DNA of 64,000 bases from Rhodobacter capsulatus. GTDB lineage: Bacteria > Pseudomonadota > Alphaproteobacteria > Rhodobacterales > Rhodobacteraceae. The notes below the pieces were generated by a model. The model did not search any database. It saw only the letters and a program-made list of their open reading frames with translations, and was not told the DNA's origin. The stretch spans positions 1 to 64,000 of the forward strand of contig NZ_SWJZ01000021.1 of NCBI RefSeq assembly GCF_005144475.1. The letters run 5' to 3'. The position numbers and the translations under genes were made by a program. This document shows, one piece after another, positions 1-9,634 of the stretch (position 1 is its first letter; every line of letters starts with the position of its first letter).

Positions 1-14
1 TCTTTCATTTCTAG

Positions 15-64
<50 letters not shown>

Positions 65-99
65 TTGCTTTCCGGCCCATCCCAACCTATTCCGCAGCC

Positions 100-1656
100 A
101 TGACCCAGCATCAGCGCCTTCTCATCATCGACTTCGGCTCGCAGGTGACCCAGCTCATCGCCCGGCGCCTGCGCGAGCTTTCCATCTACTGCGAAATCCA
201 CCCCTACCAGAAGGTGACCGACGCCTTCCTGGCAGATTTCGCCCCCAAGGCCATCATCTTCTCGGGCGGCCCGGATTCGGTCACCCGGGAGGGTTCCCCC
301 CGCCCGCCGAAATCCGCCTTCACCCTGGGCGTGCCGATCCTTGGCATCTGCTACGGCCAGCAGGTGATGATGCAGGAGCTGGGCGGCCTCGTTGAAACCG
401 GCCATGGCACCGCCGAATTCGGCCGTGCCTTCGTGACCCCGTCCGAAAATGTCCTGCCGCTGCTGCGCGGCTGGTTCGACGCCGGTCCCGAGCAGGTCTG
501 GATGAGCCACGGCGATCACGTCTCGCGCATCGCCCCGGGCTTCGAGGTCTACGGCACCTCGCCCGGCGCGCCCTTCGCGATCACCGCCGATGTCTCGCGC
601 CACTTCTACGCCGTGCAATTCCACCCCGAGGTGCACCACACCCCGAAAGGCGCGAAGCTTTACGAAAACTTCGTGCGTCTGGCGGGCTTCACCGGCGACT
701 GGACGATGGCGTCCTACAAGGACGACGCCATTGCGAAAATCCGCGCGCAGGTGGGTGACAAGCGGGTGATCTGCGGCCTGTCGGGCGGCGTCGACAGCTC
801 GGTCGCGGCCGTGCTGATCCACGAAGCCATCGGCGATCAGCTGACCTGCGTTTTCGTCGATCACGGTCTGATGCGGCTCAACGAGGCCGACGAAGTCGTG
901 ACGATGTTCCGCGACAACTACAACATCCCGCTGATCCACGCCGACGAGGCCGATCTCTTCATCGGTGCGCTCGAAGGCGTTTCGGACCCCGAGGTCAAGC
1001 GCAAGACCATCGGCAAGCTCTTCATCGACGTCTTCCAGCGCGAGGCGAACAAGATCGAAGGCGCCGAATTCCTGGCGCAGGGCACGCTTTACCCCGACGT
1101 GATCGAATCGGTCTCGTTCAGTGGCGGCCCCTCGGTCACGATCAAGTCGCACCACAATGTCGGCGGCCTGCCGGAAAAGATGGGGCTGAAGCTGGTCGAA
1201 CCCTTGCGCGAACTCTTCAAGGATGAAGTCCGCGCCCTTGGCCGCGAATTGGGCCTGCCGGAAAAATTCATCGGCCGCCACCCCTTCCCCGGCCCGGGTC
1301 TGGCGATCCGCTGCCCCGGCGAAATCACCCGGGAAAAACTCGATATCCTGCGCAAGGCCGATGCGGTCTACATCGACCAGATCCGCAAGCACGGGCTTTA
1401 CGACGCGATCTGGCAGGCTTTCGTCGCGATCCTGCCGGTGAAGACCGTCGGCGTGATGGGCGACGGGCGCACCTATGATTACGCCTGCGCGCTGCGTGCG
1501 GTGACCTCGGTCGATGGCATGACGGCGGATTACTACCCGTTCAGCCATGAGTTCCTGGGCGAAACCGCGACGCGGATCATCAATGAAGTCAAGGGCATCA
1601 ACCGGGTGACCTACGACATCACCAGCAAGCCCCCGGGCACGATCGAATGGGAGTGA
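100..1656 (+). CDS. guaA: GMP synthase (glutamine-hydrolysing)
   Basis: This cytosolic enzyme makes GMP from XMP, ATP and glutamine in the last step of guanine nucleotide synthesis. The 518-residue product has the normal length. The N-terminal class I glutamine amidotransferase domain shows the nucleophile Cys84 in GICYGQQ and His175/Glu177 in HPEVHH. The ATP-pyrophosphatase domain begins with the P-loop SGGVDSS at 228-234. The C-terminal dimerisation domain ends in KPPGTIEWE, the usual end of GuaA. The ATG at 100 has no strong Shine-Dalgarno sequence. It is a stand-alone gene, followed after 38 bases by an unrelated gene. The identification is secure. Confidence 0.98.
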   Translation: MTQHQRLLIIDFGSQVTQLIARRLRELSIYCEIHPYQKVTDAFLADFAPKAIIFSGGPDSVTREGSPRPPKSAFTLGVPILGICYGQQVMMQELGGLVETGHGTAEFGRAFVTPSENVLPLLRGWFDAGPEQVWMSHGDHVSRIAPGFEVYGTSPGAPFAITADVSRHFYAVQFHPEVHHTPKGAKLYENFVRLAGFTGDWTMASYKDDAIAKIRAQVGDKRVICGLSGGVDSSVAAVLIHEAIGDQLTCVFVDHGLMRLNEADEVVTMFRDNYNIPLIHADEADLFIGALEGVSDPEVKRKTIGKLFIDVFQREANKIEGAEFLAQGTLYPDVIESVSFSGGPSVTIKSHHNVGGLPEKMGLKLVEPLRELFKDEVRALGRELGLPEKFIGRHPFPGPGLAIRCPGEITREKLDILRKADAVYIDQIRKHGLYDAIWQAFVAILPVKTVGVMGDGRTYDYACALRAVTSVDGMTADYYPFSHEFLGETATRIINEVKGINRVTYDITSKPPGTIEWE

Positions 1657-1694
1657 CCCGCAAGGGTCGCTTTCTGGCGCCCTAGGAGGGAGAA

Positions 1695-2453
1695 GTGTCG
1701 CTGATCCATCTGCAAGGCCAACTGATCTGCACCACGCCCGAGGATCGGCGCGTGGTGCTTTCCGGGCTCGCGGCGCATCTGCGCCAGAGCCTGGGCCACC
1801 CCGGCTGTCTGTTCTACGAAATCACCCAGACCGAGGATCCCTTTGTCTGGCAACTCGATGCGGGCTTTGCCGACCGCCATGCCTTCACGGCCTGGCAGCA
1901 GGCCACCGAGACCTCGGAGTGGGCCAGCCGCGGTATCCGCCACGACCTCACCCCCCGCCCGGCCAAGCCGGAGATCGGCCCCGAAACCGCCGCCGATCCG
2001 CGCGCGCTGCATCAGCTGCTTGAGGCCGCCTTCGCCCGCCGCGCCGAGGCCGATCTGGTCGATGCCCTGCGCGCCTCTGGCGATCTCGCGCTCTCGCTCA
2101 CCGCCCGCTTCGGCCGCGCCTGTCTTGGCCATTGTGCCTTTTCCGCGCTTGCCGCGCCGTTTCCGGCCTGGGCGCTGGGCCCGCTGGCCACCCGCGCCAG
2201 CCTGCGCCGTCAGGGGATTGCGACGACACTGGTGCAGGCCGGTCTTGAAATCGCCCGCGCCCGCGGTATCGCGGCGATCTTCGTGCTGGGCGATCCGGCC
2301 TGGTACCACCGCTTCGGCTTCTCCGCCGAGGCCGCCCGCGGTTTCATCAGCCCCCATGCCGGGCCGCATCTGCAGTTGCTGAACCTGACCGGCACGGCGC
2401 TGCCCAAAGGCGAGATCCGCCACGCGGCCGCCTTCGCGGATCTGGACGACTGA
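1695..2453 (+). CDS. ABM-like domain fused to a GNAT acetyltransferase
   Basis: The product has 252 residues in two parts. Residues 1-90 resemble an antibiotic biosynthesis monooxygenase (ABM) dimeric alpha-beta barrel, with the pattern LFYEITQTEDPFVW and FADRHAFTAW. Residues 100-250 look like a GNAT N-acetyltransferase of the YhbS type: the acetyl-CoA loop is seen in RRQGIATTLV, followed by the typical GDPAWYHRFGF segment. The start is GTG at 1695, chosen because AGGAGGGAG lies just upstream. The fusion suggests that the small N-terminal domain senses or binds a ligand related to the acetyl acceptor. The substrate is unknown. The gene is convergent with aroB. Confidence 0.8.
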   Translation: MSLIHLQGQLICTTPEDRRVVLSGLAAHLRQSLGHPGCLFYEITQTEDPFVWQLDAGFADRHAFTAWQQATETSEWASRGIRHDLTPRPAKPEIGPETAADPRALHQLLEAAFARRAEADLVDALRASGDLALSLTARFGRACLGHCAFSALAAPFPAWALGPLATRASLRRQGIATTLVQAGLEIARARGIAAIFVLGDPAWYHRFGFSAEAARGFISPHAGPHLQLLNLTGTALPKGEIRHAAAFADLDD

Positions 2454-2463
2454 CCCGCGTCCC

Positions 2464-2490
2464 TTTCACCTTGGTGCAAATATCCCGGGG
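2464..2490. repeat. Copy of a dispersed palindrome-arm repeat
   Basis: The stretch contains CACCTTGGTGCAAATATCCC, which matches one arm of the large palindrome at 34858-34950 with a single difference over 27 bases. Here only one arm is present, between two convergent genes and next to a G-rich hairpin. Confidence 0.75.
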
Positions 2491-2495
2491 GGCCC

Positions 2496-2514
2496 GGGGG
2501 GGCAGAGCCCCCCG
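2496..2514. terminator. G/C hairpin between convergent genes
   Basis: A stem of six to seven G-C pairs with an AGA loop sits between the GNAT gene and aroB. There is no T tract, so it is either a weak bidirectional terminator or part of the adjoining repeat element. Confidence 0.45.
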
Positions 2515-2549
2515 TCCGCAACTGATCCGGGCAGCGCCCCCGTCCGCAC

Positions 2550-3656
2550 TTACCGCCGCGCCAGGGCTTCGGTCAGCAGATCCTTCAGCACCGCGCGCGG
2601 CACATCCGAGGTCACGAAGGCGTCGCCGATCCCCCGCGCCAGAATGAAGCGCAGCTTGCCATCCAGCACTTTCTTGTCCTGGCCCATAAGCGCGATCAGC
2701 CCCTCGGCATCGGGCAATTCCCCTGGAATATCAGCCAGTTCCACCTTCATCTTCATGTCGCGCAAATGCGCCCGCACGCGCGAGGGCGCCTCTTGCGCGC
2801 ACAGCCCCAGCCGTTGGCTCAGCTCAAACGCCAGCGCACAGCCGATCGCCACGCCCTCGCCATGCAGCAGCCGGTCCGAATAGCCCGTCGCGGCTTCCAG
2901 CGCATGGCAGAAGGTGTGACCCAGGTTCAACAGCGCCCGGTCGCCTTCCTCGGTCTCGTCGCGCGCGACGATCTCGGCCTTCATCTCGACCGAGCGCTTC
3001 ACCGCATGTTGCCGCAAGGCCCGGTCGCCCGCCGCCATCGCCGGGCCCTTCGCCTCGAGCCAGTCGAAAAACGCGGCATCGCCCAGAAGGCCGTATTTCA
3101 CCACCTCGCCATAACCGGCCAGAAAATCGCGCGGCGGCAGCGTGTCCAGAAGCCCGATATCGGCCAGAACCAGCGAGGGCTGATGAAAGGCGCCGATCAG
3201 GTTCTTGCCCGCCGCGACATTGATCCCGGTCTTGCCGCCGACTGAACTGTCGACCTGCGCCAGAAGCGTCGTCGGGATCTGCACGAAGCGCACGCCGCGC
3301 CGCAGCACCGCCGCGGCAAAGCCGACCAGATCGCCGATCACGCCGCCGCCAAAGGCGACAACGATATCCTTGCGCTCGACCTTTTGCGCCAGAAGCCATT
3401 CGCAGACGCGCTCGAAATGCGGCCAGCTTTTCGTTCCCTCGCCCGAGGGCAGCGTCATCGTCACCATCTCGACATCACCCAGGCCCGCGCGCAGCGCCTC
3501 CAGATGCAGCCCGGCCACGGTCTCGTCGGCGATCACCGCCACCTTGGGCTTGCGCAAAAGCGGCGCGATTTCCGCCCCCGCCCGCGCCAGCAGCCCGGCA
3601 CCGATCCGCACCTCATAGGCGCGCGCGCCCAGCTCCACCTTCACCACTTCGGTCAT
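2550..3656 (-). CDS. aroB: 3-dehydroquinate synthase
   Basis: This cytosolic enzyme converts DAHP to 3-dehydroquinate, the second step of the shikimate pathway, using NAD and a divalent metal. The 368-residue product has the family length. Visible motifs are the nucleotide-binding GGGVIGDLVGF, the substrate loop DSSVGGKTGIN, GEVVKYG, and the metal-binding LNLGHTFCHALE. The ATG directly abuts the aroK stop codon, so the two genes are translationally coupled. Confidence 0.97.
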   Translation of the reverse strand: MTEVVKVELGARAYEVRIGAGLLARAGAEIAPLLRKPKVAVIADETVAGLHLEALRAGLGDVEMVTMTLPSGEGTKSWPHFERVCEWLLAQKVERKDIVVAFGGGVIGDLVGFAAAVLRRGVRFVQIPTTLLAQVDSSVGGKTGINVAAGKNLIGAFHQPSLVLADIGLLDTLPPRDFLAGYGEVVKYGLLGDAAFFDWLEAKGPAMAAGDRALRQHAVKRSVEMKAEIVARDETEEGDRALLNLGHTFCHALEAATGYSDRLLHGEGVAIGCALAFELSQRLGLCAQEAPSRVRAHLRDMKMKVELADIPGELPDAEGLIALMGQDKKVLDGKLRFILARGIGDAFVTSDVPRAVLKDLLTEALARR

Positions 3657-4220
3657 TCACTCCTCCGCGAACAGCCCCGGGCGGCCCCGAAGCGCTTCGA
3701 TCACCTTTTGCGCCATCTGCTCGATCGAAAGACCCGGCTCGGCCTCCACCGCCACCTGCGCCAGCGCATAAACGGGATAGCGCCGCTCGATCAGCTCGGC
3801 GAGCGTCCCCTTCGGGTCGGGCGTGCGCAACAGCGGCCGCGTCGTCTTGCCCTTGACCCGGGTCCAGAGCAGCTCCAGATCCGCCTGCAGCCAGACCGAG
3901 ACCCCCAGCCGCGCGATCATCGCCCGGTTCGTCTCGGACAAAAAGGCGCCGCCGCCGGTCGAGACCACCCCGGGCGCGCCCGACAGCAGCCGCGCGATCA
4001 CCTCCGATTCGCGGGCGCGAAAGAACGGCTCGCCATCGCGTTCGAAAATCTCCGCCACCGAGCGCTGCGCCGCCTTGACGATCTCCTCGTCGCTGTCGTG
4101 AAACGGCACCCGCAGCGCCCGCGCCAGCGCGGTGCCCACCGCGGTCTTGCCCGCGCCCATCATGCCCACCAGCACGATCGTCTTTTGCAGGTGCGGGTGA
4201 ACTTGCTCTTGCCCGGTCAC
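3657..4220 (-). CDS. aroK: Shikimate kinase
   Basis: Shikimate kinase phosphorylates shikimate with ATP in the aromatic amino acid pathway. The product has 187 residues with the Walker A motif GMMGAGKT, the shikimate-binding DSDEEI segment, the GGG loop in STGGGAF, and the lid containing TRPLL. The frame stays open far upstream, but I chose the GTG at 4220 because GGAGGGCTGC precedes it and because it gives the usual N-terminus just before the P-loop. aroB follows without a gap. The order aroK-aroB divergent from xerD is common in alphaproteobacteria. Confidence 0.94.
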   Translation of the reverse strand: MTGQEQVHPHLQKTIVLVGMMGAGKTAVGTALARALRVPFHDSDEEIVKAAQRSVAEIFERDGEPFFRARESEVIARLLSGAPGVVSTGGGAFLSETNRAMIARLGVSVWLQADLELLWTRVKGKTTRPLLRTPDPKGTLAELIERRYPVYALAQVAVEAEPGLSIEQMAQKVIEALRGRPGLFAEE

Positions 4221-4429
4221 GCAGCCCTCCCCGGCCCGACGCCCTTGGGGCGCTTGCGCATTCGTGATCTTTGCGCCCTTCAATGGCGTGAACTTTGTCG
4301 AAATGCCATATATAATCTTGCCAGCGCGACGTTTCGGCGGCATCCCCGCAGCGGCGGCGCCCCGGACGGGGTCAGGCTGCCGCCATCGAAGACGATCGCA
4401 GACGAACATAAAGACAAGAAAGCAAAATC

Positions 4430-4684
4430 ATGGGGCGCATGTTCAAGGTCATTCTCGTTCTTCTTCTGGCGGCGGTGCTGGGCACGCTGGGCTATGCCTA
4501 TTTCGGCGACATGACCGCCGATCCGGTCGAGATCCGCAGCCCCGTCGCCCTGCCCGATCTGGCGCCGGCCGCCGCGGTTCCGGCCGCCGCCGTGTCGCCC
4601 GCTTCTCCCGCCTCCCCGGCGCCGCAGGCCGCCGCGCAACCGGCCCCGGCGACTGAAGCTGCGGGGGCGGGGCTTGACGATTGA
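4430..4684 (+). CDS. Small single-span membrane protein, Ala/Pro-rich
   Basis: The 84-residue product has one N-terminal membrane segment (about residues 5-25), followed by a low-complexity tail made almost only of Ala and Pro (about residues 44-80). I do not recognise a family. It is the first gene of a unit in which it overlaps the next gene by 11 bases, which in turn overlaps xerD by 4 bases. The tail suggests a periplasmic linker. It is a likely gene because of the coupled reading frames, but its function is unknown. Confidence 0.65.
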   Translation: MGRMFKVILVLLLAAVLGTLGYAYFGDMTADPVEIRSPVALPDLAPAAAVPAAAVSPASPASPAPQAAAQPAPATEAAGAGLDD

Positions 4685-6251
4685 TCGCCGCCTGCTGCTG
4701 GGCCTGACGCTGGGGCTTTGGCCCGCCACCGCGGCGCTGGCCGAGGCGCCGATGTCGGCGATCGACTGGCTGTCGACCTCGGTCAGCGGCGTGCCGGTCC
4801 GCCCAGGCGGCGGCTCGGCGGCGGTGCTGCCTCCCGTCGTGGGCGAGGCCCCGGTTTCGGGCGGGGGCACGGTGGAACGCATCGGCGTCGCCTCGCTCGA
4901 GTCTGCGCGCAATGCGGACAGTCTCGGGCTTTTGCCCGCCAGCCGTCTGGGCCTGCCGCGCGGGCTTTGGGGCGCCACGCCCGAGGTCGATCTGGCCGCG
5001 GCGCTGCGCAAGGAGCGGCTCGACACCCTGCCCGCGGTGCAGGGGTTCCTGCTTGAACTGATGCTGGCCGAGCTGGACCCGCCGATCACCCCCGCGCCCG
5101 AGGGGCAGAACGTGCTGTTTCTGGCCCGCATCGACCGGCTGCTGGATCTGGGCGCGCTCGATCAGGCGATGGCGCTGCTGGAACAGGCCGAGCCCTCGGA
5201 CCCCGAGATTTTCCGGCGCCGCTTCGATGTCGCCCTGCTTCTGGGCGAGGAAGACCATGCCTGTGAAATCATGGAGAAAACCCCCGCGGTCGCGCCCTCT
5301 TATCCGGCCCGGATCTTCTGTCTGGCGCGGCGGTCGAAATGGGATGCGGCGATGCTGACGCTCGGCACCGGGCGGGCGCTTGGGCAGATCGACAGCGAAA
5401 CCGCGCTGCTTCTGGAACGGTTTCTCGATGACGAGGGCGCCGATGGCGCCGCCGATCTGCCGCCGCCCGCGCGGCCCACGCCACTCAGCTTCCGGCTGAT
5501 GGAGGCGATCGGCCAGCCGATGGCGACGACGACCCTGCCCGTCGCCTTTGCCCATTCCGACCTGCGCGCCAATGCCGGCTGGAAGACGCAACTGGAGGCG
5601 GCCGAGCGGCTTTCGCGCATGGGCGTGCTTGATCCGAACCAGCTGCTTGGGCTTTACACGCAGGACCGCGCTTCTGCCTCGGGCGGGGTGTGGGACCGGG
5701 TTTCCCTTGTTTCCCAATTGGATGCAGCCCTTTCTGCAAGTGATGTCGCGCGCGTCTCAAAGGTTTTGCCCGCCGCCTGGGATCTGATGCAAGCGCAGGA
5801 GCTGGAAACCGCATTCGCCGCGATGTTCGCCCCCCGGCTGCTGGATCTGCCGCTGAGCGGAGAGGCCAAACGGCTGGCGCTGCGGCTGGCGCTGCTCACC
5901 GGCGCCTTCGAGAGTGTCGCGCGGACCCAAGCAGACGCCGCAGCACAAGAACCGCTGCTGATCGCGCTCGCCCGCGGCGACACCGCGCCGGTGGAGGCGC
6001 AGGATCTGCTGGGCCTGACGGTGAAGCGCATCTTCGACGCCCCGCCCGCCGCCGTGCCCGAAGCCTATGCGGGCCTTGTGCCCGACCGGCTGGGCGAGGC
6101 GCTGCTGGCCGCGGTCGATGACATTTCCGAAGGCGCCAAGGGCGACGCGCGGCGGCTTGAATCCGGGCTGACGCTTCTGCGCAAGACCGGGTTCGAAAGC
6201 CTGGCGCGGCGCACGGCGCTGCAGCTGATCATTCTGGAGCGGCGCGGATGA
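4674..6251 (+). CDS. Exported protein of unknown function, 525 residues
   Basis: The frame starts at TTG 4674, inside the end of the preceding gene. It gives an N-terminal RRLLLGLTLGLWPATAALA that looks like a signal peptide cut after AEA. The rest is rich in leucine and alanine with amphipathic helix patterns, like solenoid periplasmic proteins, but I recognise no catalytic motif. The stop codon overlaps the xerD start (ATGA). The link with xerD suggests conserved synteny rather than a shared pathway. Confidence 0.75.
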   Translation: MTIDRRLLLGLTLGLWPATAALAEAPMSAIDWLSTSVSGVPVRPGGGSAAVLPPVVGEAPVSGGGTVERIGVASLESARNADSLGLLPASRLGLPRGLWGATPEVDLAAALRKERLDTLPAVQGFLLELMLAELDPPITPAPEGQNVLFLARIDRLLDLGALDQAMALLEQAEPSDPEIFRRRFDVALLLGEEDHACEIMEKTPAVAPSYPARIFCLARRSKWDAAMLTLGTGRALGQIDSETALLLERFLDDEGADGAADLPPPARPTPLSFRLMEAIGQPMATTTLPVAFAHSDLRANAGWKTQLEAAERLSRMGVLDPNQLLGLYTQDRASASGGVWDRVSLVSQLDAALSASDVARVSKVLPAAWDLMQAQELETAFAAMFAPRLLDLPLSGEAKRLALRLALLTGAFESVARTQADAAAQEPLLIALARGDTAPVEAQDLLGLTVKRIFDAPPAAVPEAYAGLVPDRLGEALLAAVDDISEGAKGDARRLESGLTLLRKTGFESLARRTALQLIILERRG

Positions 6252-7189
6252 TCCGGATGCTGCCGCGCGAACGCATCGCCGTCTTCCTTGAGGCGCAAGC
6301 GGCCGAGGCCGGGGCGGCGCGCAACACGATCGCCGCCTATGGCCGCGATCTGAGCGATTTTCTGGACTTCACCACGGCCAAGGGCCTTGATCTGCTCACG
6401 CTGGACCGCGCCGCGGTCGAGGATTGGCTGGTCCGGCTTGAGGCCGAGGGGCTGGCAAAGGCGACCCGGGCGCGGCGGCTTTCGGCGGTGAAGCAGTTCT
6501 ACCGCTTCGCCTATGACGAGGGCTGGCGCAGCGACAATCCGACCTTGCAGATCTCGGGGCCGGGCAAGGCGCAGCGGCTGCCGAAAACGCTGAGCATCGA
6601 AGAGGTCGAGGCGCTTTTGGAGGCCGGACGCGATCAGGGCCGCAGCCCGGCCGAGCAGATCCGCAACCGCTGCCTGATGGAGCTGCTTTACGCCACCGGC
6701 ATGCGGGTGAGCGAGCTGGTGGGCCTGCCGGTGGCGGCGGCGCGCGGCAATCCGGCGATGCTGATGGTGCGCGGCAAGGGCGACAAGGAACGGATGGTGC
6801 CGCTCTCTGCCCCGGCGCGCGAGGCGCTGGCGGCCTGGCTGATCACCCGTGATGCGGCCGAGGACGCGGCGCGGATCGCCCGCCGTCTGCCGCCCTCGCG
6901 CCATCTTTTCCCGTCCTCGGGCAAGGAAGGGCATCTGACGCGGCAGGGATTTCATGCGCTGCTGAAAGAGATCGCGCTGGCGGCGGGGCTCGACCCGGCG
7001 CGGGTGACGCCGCATGTGCTGCGCCATGCCTTTGCCACGCATCTGTTGCAGGGCGGCGCCGATCTGCGGGTGATCCAGACGCTTCTGGGCCATGCCGACC
7101 TGTCCACCACCGAAATCTATACCCATGTGCTGGAGGAACGGCTGAAGGATCTGGTGCTGGGCCACCACCCGCTCGCCCGCAAGGGCTGA
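6248..7189 (+). CDS. xerD: Site-specific tyrosine recombinase XerD
   Basis: XerD acts with XerC at the dif site to resolve chromosome dimers. The 313-residue product has the N-terminal SAM-like core-binding domain (about 10-95) and the catalytic domain. In the latter, the first arginine lies in ATGMRVSEL, the H-x-x-R box in HVLRHAFATHLL, the final His in LLGHADLSTTEIYTH, and the nucleophile Tyr in IYTHV. The ATG overlaps the previous stop. The length and ending are typical of the housekeeping enzyme, not a phage integrase. Confidence 0.95.
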   Translation: MIRMLPRERIAVFLEAQAAEAGAARNTIAAYGRDLSDFLDFTTAKGLDLLTLDRAAVEDWLVRLEAEGLAKATRARRLSAVKQFYRFAYDEGWRSDNPTLQISGPGKAQRLPKTLSIEEVEALLEAGRDQGRSPAEQIRNRCLMELLYATGMRVSELVGLPVAAARGNPAMLMVRGKGDKERMVPLSAPAREALAAWLITRDAAEDAARIARRLPPSRHLFPSSGKEGHLTRQGFHALLKEIALAAGLDPARVTPHVLRHAFATHLLQGGADLRVIQTLLGHADLSTTEIYTHVLEERLKDLVLGHHPLARKG

Positions 7190-7235
7190 TCCGCCCGCTT
7201 GATCCCGGCCCCGCAACGCGCCATCATCCCCGATC

Positions 7236-8585
7236 ATGACCGAAACCACCCTTCTTGCGACCCTTTCCGCCTTTGCCGCCCGGCTTGACACCGGGTTTTG
7301 GCTCACTGCCGGGGCGATCGTCGTTCTGCTGATGCTCTCGGCGTTCTTTTCGGGCTCGGAAACCGCGCTGACGGCGGCCTCGCGGCCGAAGCTGCGGGCC
7401 CGGGCCGACCGGGGCGACAAGGGGGCCGAAGCCGCGCTGCAGATCACCGAGGACAACGAGCGGCTGATCGGCGCGCTGCTTTTGGGCAACAATGTCGTCA
7501 ACATCCTGTCCGCGGCGCTGGCGACGGCGCTCTTGACGCGGCTCTTCGGCCAGTCCGGGGTGGCTTTGGCGACGGTGGTGATGACGGCGCTTGTGCTGAT
7601 CTTTTCCGAGGTGCTGCCGAAGACCTGGGCGATCAGCACCCCCGAGACGGTGGCGGCGCGGGTGGCGCGGCTCGTGCGGGTGCTGATCCGGCTGCTCAGC
7701 CCGATCGTGACGGTGGTGCGGATGATCGTGCGCGCCATCCTGTGGGTGTTCGGGCTGCGCACCGATGCGAACCAGAACATGTTCTCGATCCACGAGGAAA
7801 TCGCCGGGGCGCTGGCGATTGGGGCCTCGGAGGGGACGGTGGACAAGGCCGACCGCGACCGGCTTTTGGGGGCGCTCGATCTGGGCAACCGCAGCGTGGC
7901 CGAGATCATGCGCCACCGCAGCCAGGTCGAGATGATCGACGCCGAGGACGACCCGAACGAGGTGCTGGCGCAGGTGCTGGCCTCGCCGCATACAAGGTTG
8001 CCGCTTTACAAGGGCGAGCGGGAAAACGTCGTCGGCATCCTGCATGCCAAGGATCTGTTGCGCGCGGTCGAGCGGTTTTTGCGCAGCGGCGATGGCAAGC
8101 TGGATTCTGTCAGCGATCTTGACCTGATGAAAGTGGCGATGAAGCCCTATTTCATCCCGGAAACGACGCCGCTCGATGAACAGATGCGGGAATTCCTGAA
8201 GCGGCGCACCCATTTCGCGCTGGTCGTCGATGAATATGGCGATCTGAAGGGGCTTTTGACGCTGGAAGACATTCTGGAAGAGATCGTCGGCGAGATCACC
8301 GACGAATTCGACCCCCGCGCGGCGCGGCAGCTGAAACCGACAGAGACGGGCGATTATCTGGTCGAAGGCGCGATGACGATCCGCGATCTGAACCGGGAAA
8401 CCGACTGGGCGCTGCCCGATGACGAGGCGCATACGGTGGCGGGCCTCGTCATCCACGAGGCCCAGTCGATCCCCGAGGTCGGTCAGGTGTTCTCCTTCCA
8501 CGGCTTCCGCTTCGAGGTGGCCGGGCGCAAGGACAACCGCATCAGCCAGCTGCGCATCCGCCCGCTCGAAGGTCTGCCGCGCTAG
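7236..8585 (+). CDS. HlyC/CorC-family membrane protein (DUF21, CBS pair, CorC_HlyC)
   Basis: The 449-residue inner-membrane protein has an N-terminal DUF21/CNNM transmembrane domain with about four spans (residues 20-180, including FFSGSETALTAASRPKL and LLLGNNVVNILSAALAT). Two CBS domains follow (about 205-335, including HFALVVDEYGDLKGLLTLEDILEEI, split here for length), and a C-terminal transporter-associated domain (about 350-440). Related proteins are linked to magnesium or cobalt transport, though the old name is haemolysin TlyC. It follows xerD by 46 bases, possibly as part of the same unit. Confidence 0.9.
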   Translation: MTETTLLATLSAFAARLDTGFWLTAGAIVVLLMLSAFFSGSETALTAASRPKLRARADRGDKGAEAALQITEDNERLIGALLLGNNVVNILSAALATALLTRLFGQSGVALATVVMTALVLIFSEVLPKTWAISTPETVAARVARLVRVLIRLLSPIVTVVRMIVRAILWVFGLRTDANQNMFSIHEEIAGALAIGASEGTVDKADRDRLLGALDLGNRSVAEIMRHRSQVEMIDAEDDPNEVLAQVLASPHTRLPLYKGERENVVGILHAKDLLRAVERFLRSGDGKLDSVSDLDLMKVAMKPYFIPETTPLDEQMREFLKRRTHFALVVDEYGDLKGLLTLEDILEEIVGEITDEFDPRAARQLKPTETGDYLVEGAMTIRDLNRETDWALPDDEAHTVAGLVIHEAQSIPEVGQVFSFHGFRFEVAGRKDNRISQLRIRPLEGLPR

Positions 8586-8588
8586 GGC

Positions 8589-9551
8589 TCAGCGGCCCAG
8601 CTTCGCCAGCCGCGCCACGCGCAGTTTCGCGAAATCATCGCCCGCGTGATAGCTTGACCGCGTCAGGGGCGTCGCCGAGACCATCAGGAAGCCCTTGCCA
8701 TAGGCCGCCTTTTCATAATCGGCGAATTCCTCGGGGGTGACGAAGCGGGACACCGCATGGTGTTTCGGCGTCGGCTGCAGATACTGGCCGATGGTCAGGA
8801 AATCGATGTCGGCGGCGCGCATGTCATCCATCACCTGAAGCACGCCCTGCCGGTCCTCGCCCAGACCGACCATGATGCCGGATTTGGTGAACATCGCCGG
8901 GTCGAGTTCCTTGACGCGTTGCAGCAGCCGCAAGGAATGGAAATAGCGCGCCCCGGGCCGCACGGTCGGATAAAGGCCGGGCACGGTCTCAAGGTTGTGG
9001 TTGAACACGTCCGGCCGGGCTTCGACAACCTTTTCAAGCGCTTGCGGGGCACACTTGAGAAAGTCGGGGGTCAGGACCTCGATCGTCGTGTCCGGCGCGC
9101 GGTGGCGCACGGCCCGGATCGTCTGGGCGAAATGCTCGGCCCCGCCATCGTCAAGATCGTCACGATCGACCGAGGTGATGACGACATGTTTCAGACCGAG
9201 CGTCGCCACCGCATGCGCCACCCGTCCAGGTTCAAAGGCGTCAAGCGCCTCGGGCTTGCCGGTGGCGACATTGCAGAAACTGCAGCCGCGGGTGCAGGTC
9301 TCGCCCATGATCATCATCGTGGCGTGGCCGTGGCTCCAGCATTCGCCGACATTCGGGCAGCCCGCCTCCTCGCAGACGGTGACGAGCTTGTTCGTCTTCA
9401 AGAGATCGCGGGTGTCCTTGTAGCCCTGCGAGGTCGGCGCCTTGACCTTGATCCAGCCCGGTTTCTTCGGCTGGGCATTGTCGGGGCGATGCGCCTTTTC
9501 CGGGTGGCGCAGAACGGGCGCCTTGTGGGCCGGGTCCTGAGTGTCGGGCAT
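8589..9551 (-). CDS. lipA: Lipoyl synthase
   Basis: This radical SAM enzyme inserts two sulfurs into the octanoyl group on lipoyl domains. The 320-residue product carries the auxiliary cluster cysteines 60, 65 and 71 ([12 protein letters not shown]), the radical SAM cysteines 86, 90 and 93 (CTRGCSFC), and the C-terminal serine motif RSSYHAGD. It is convergent with the CorC-like gene, with 3 bases between the stops, and stands alone on its strand. The function fits with the many iron-sulfur genes in the window but is not genetically linked to them. Confidence 0.97.
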   Translation of the reverse strand: MPDTQDPAHKAPVLRHPEKAHRPDNAQPKKPGWIKVKAPTSQGYKDTRDLLKTNKLVTVCEEAGCPNVGECWSHGHATMMIMGETCTRGCSFCNVATGKPEALDAFEPGRVAHAVATLGLKHVVITSVDRDDLDDGGAEHFAQTIRAVRHRAPDTTIEVLTPDFLKCAPQALEKVVEARPDVFNHNLETVPGLYPTVRPGARYFHSLRLLQRVKELDPAMFTKSGIMVGLGEDRQGVLQVMDDMRAADIDFLTIGQYLQPTPKHHAVSRFVTPEEFADYEKAAYGKGFLMVSATPLTRSSYHAGDDFAKLRVARLAKLGR

Positions 9552-9634
9552 CGGGCTTCCTTTCGCAGCGGGATTGCCCCCAGATAGGCCGAAAACCCGC
9601 CCGATGCAAATTGCCTGTGCCGCCCCGGCCCCAC

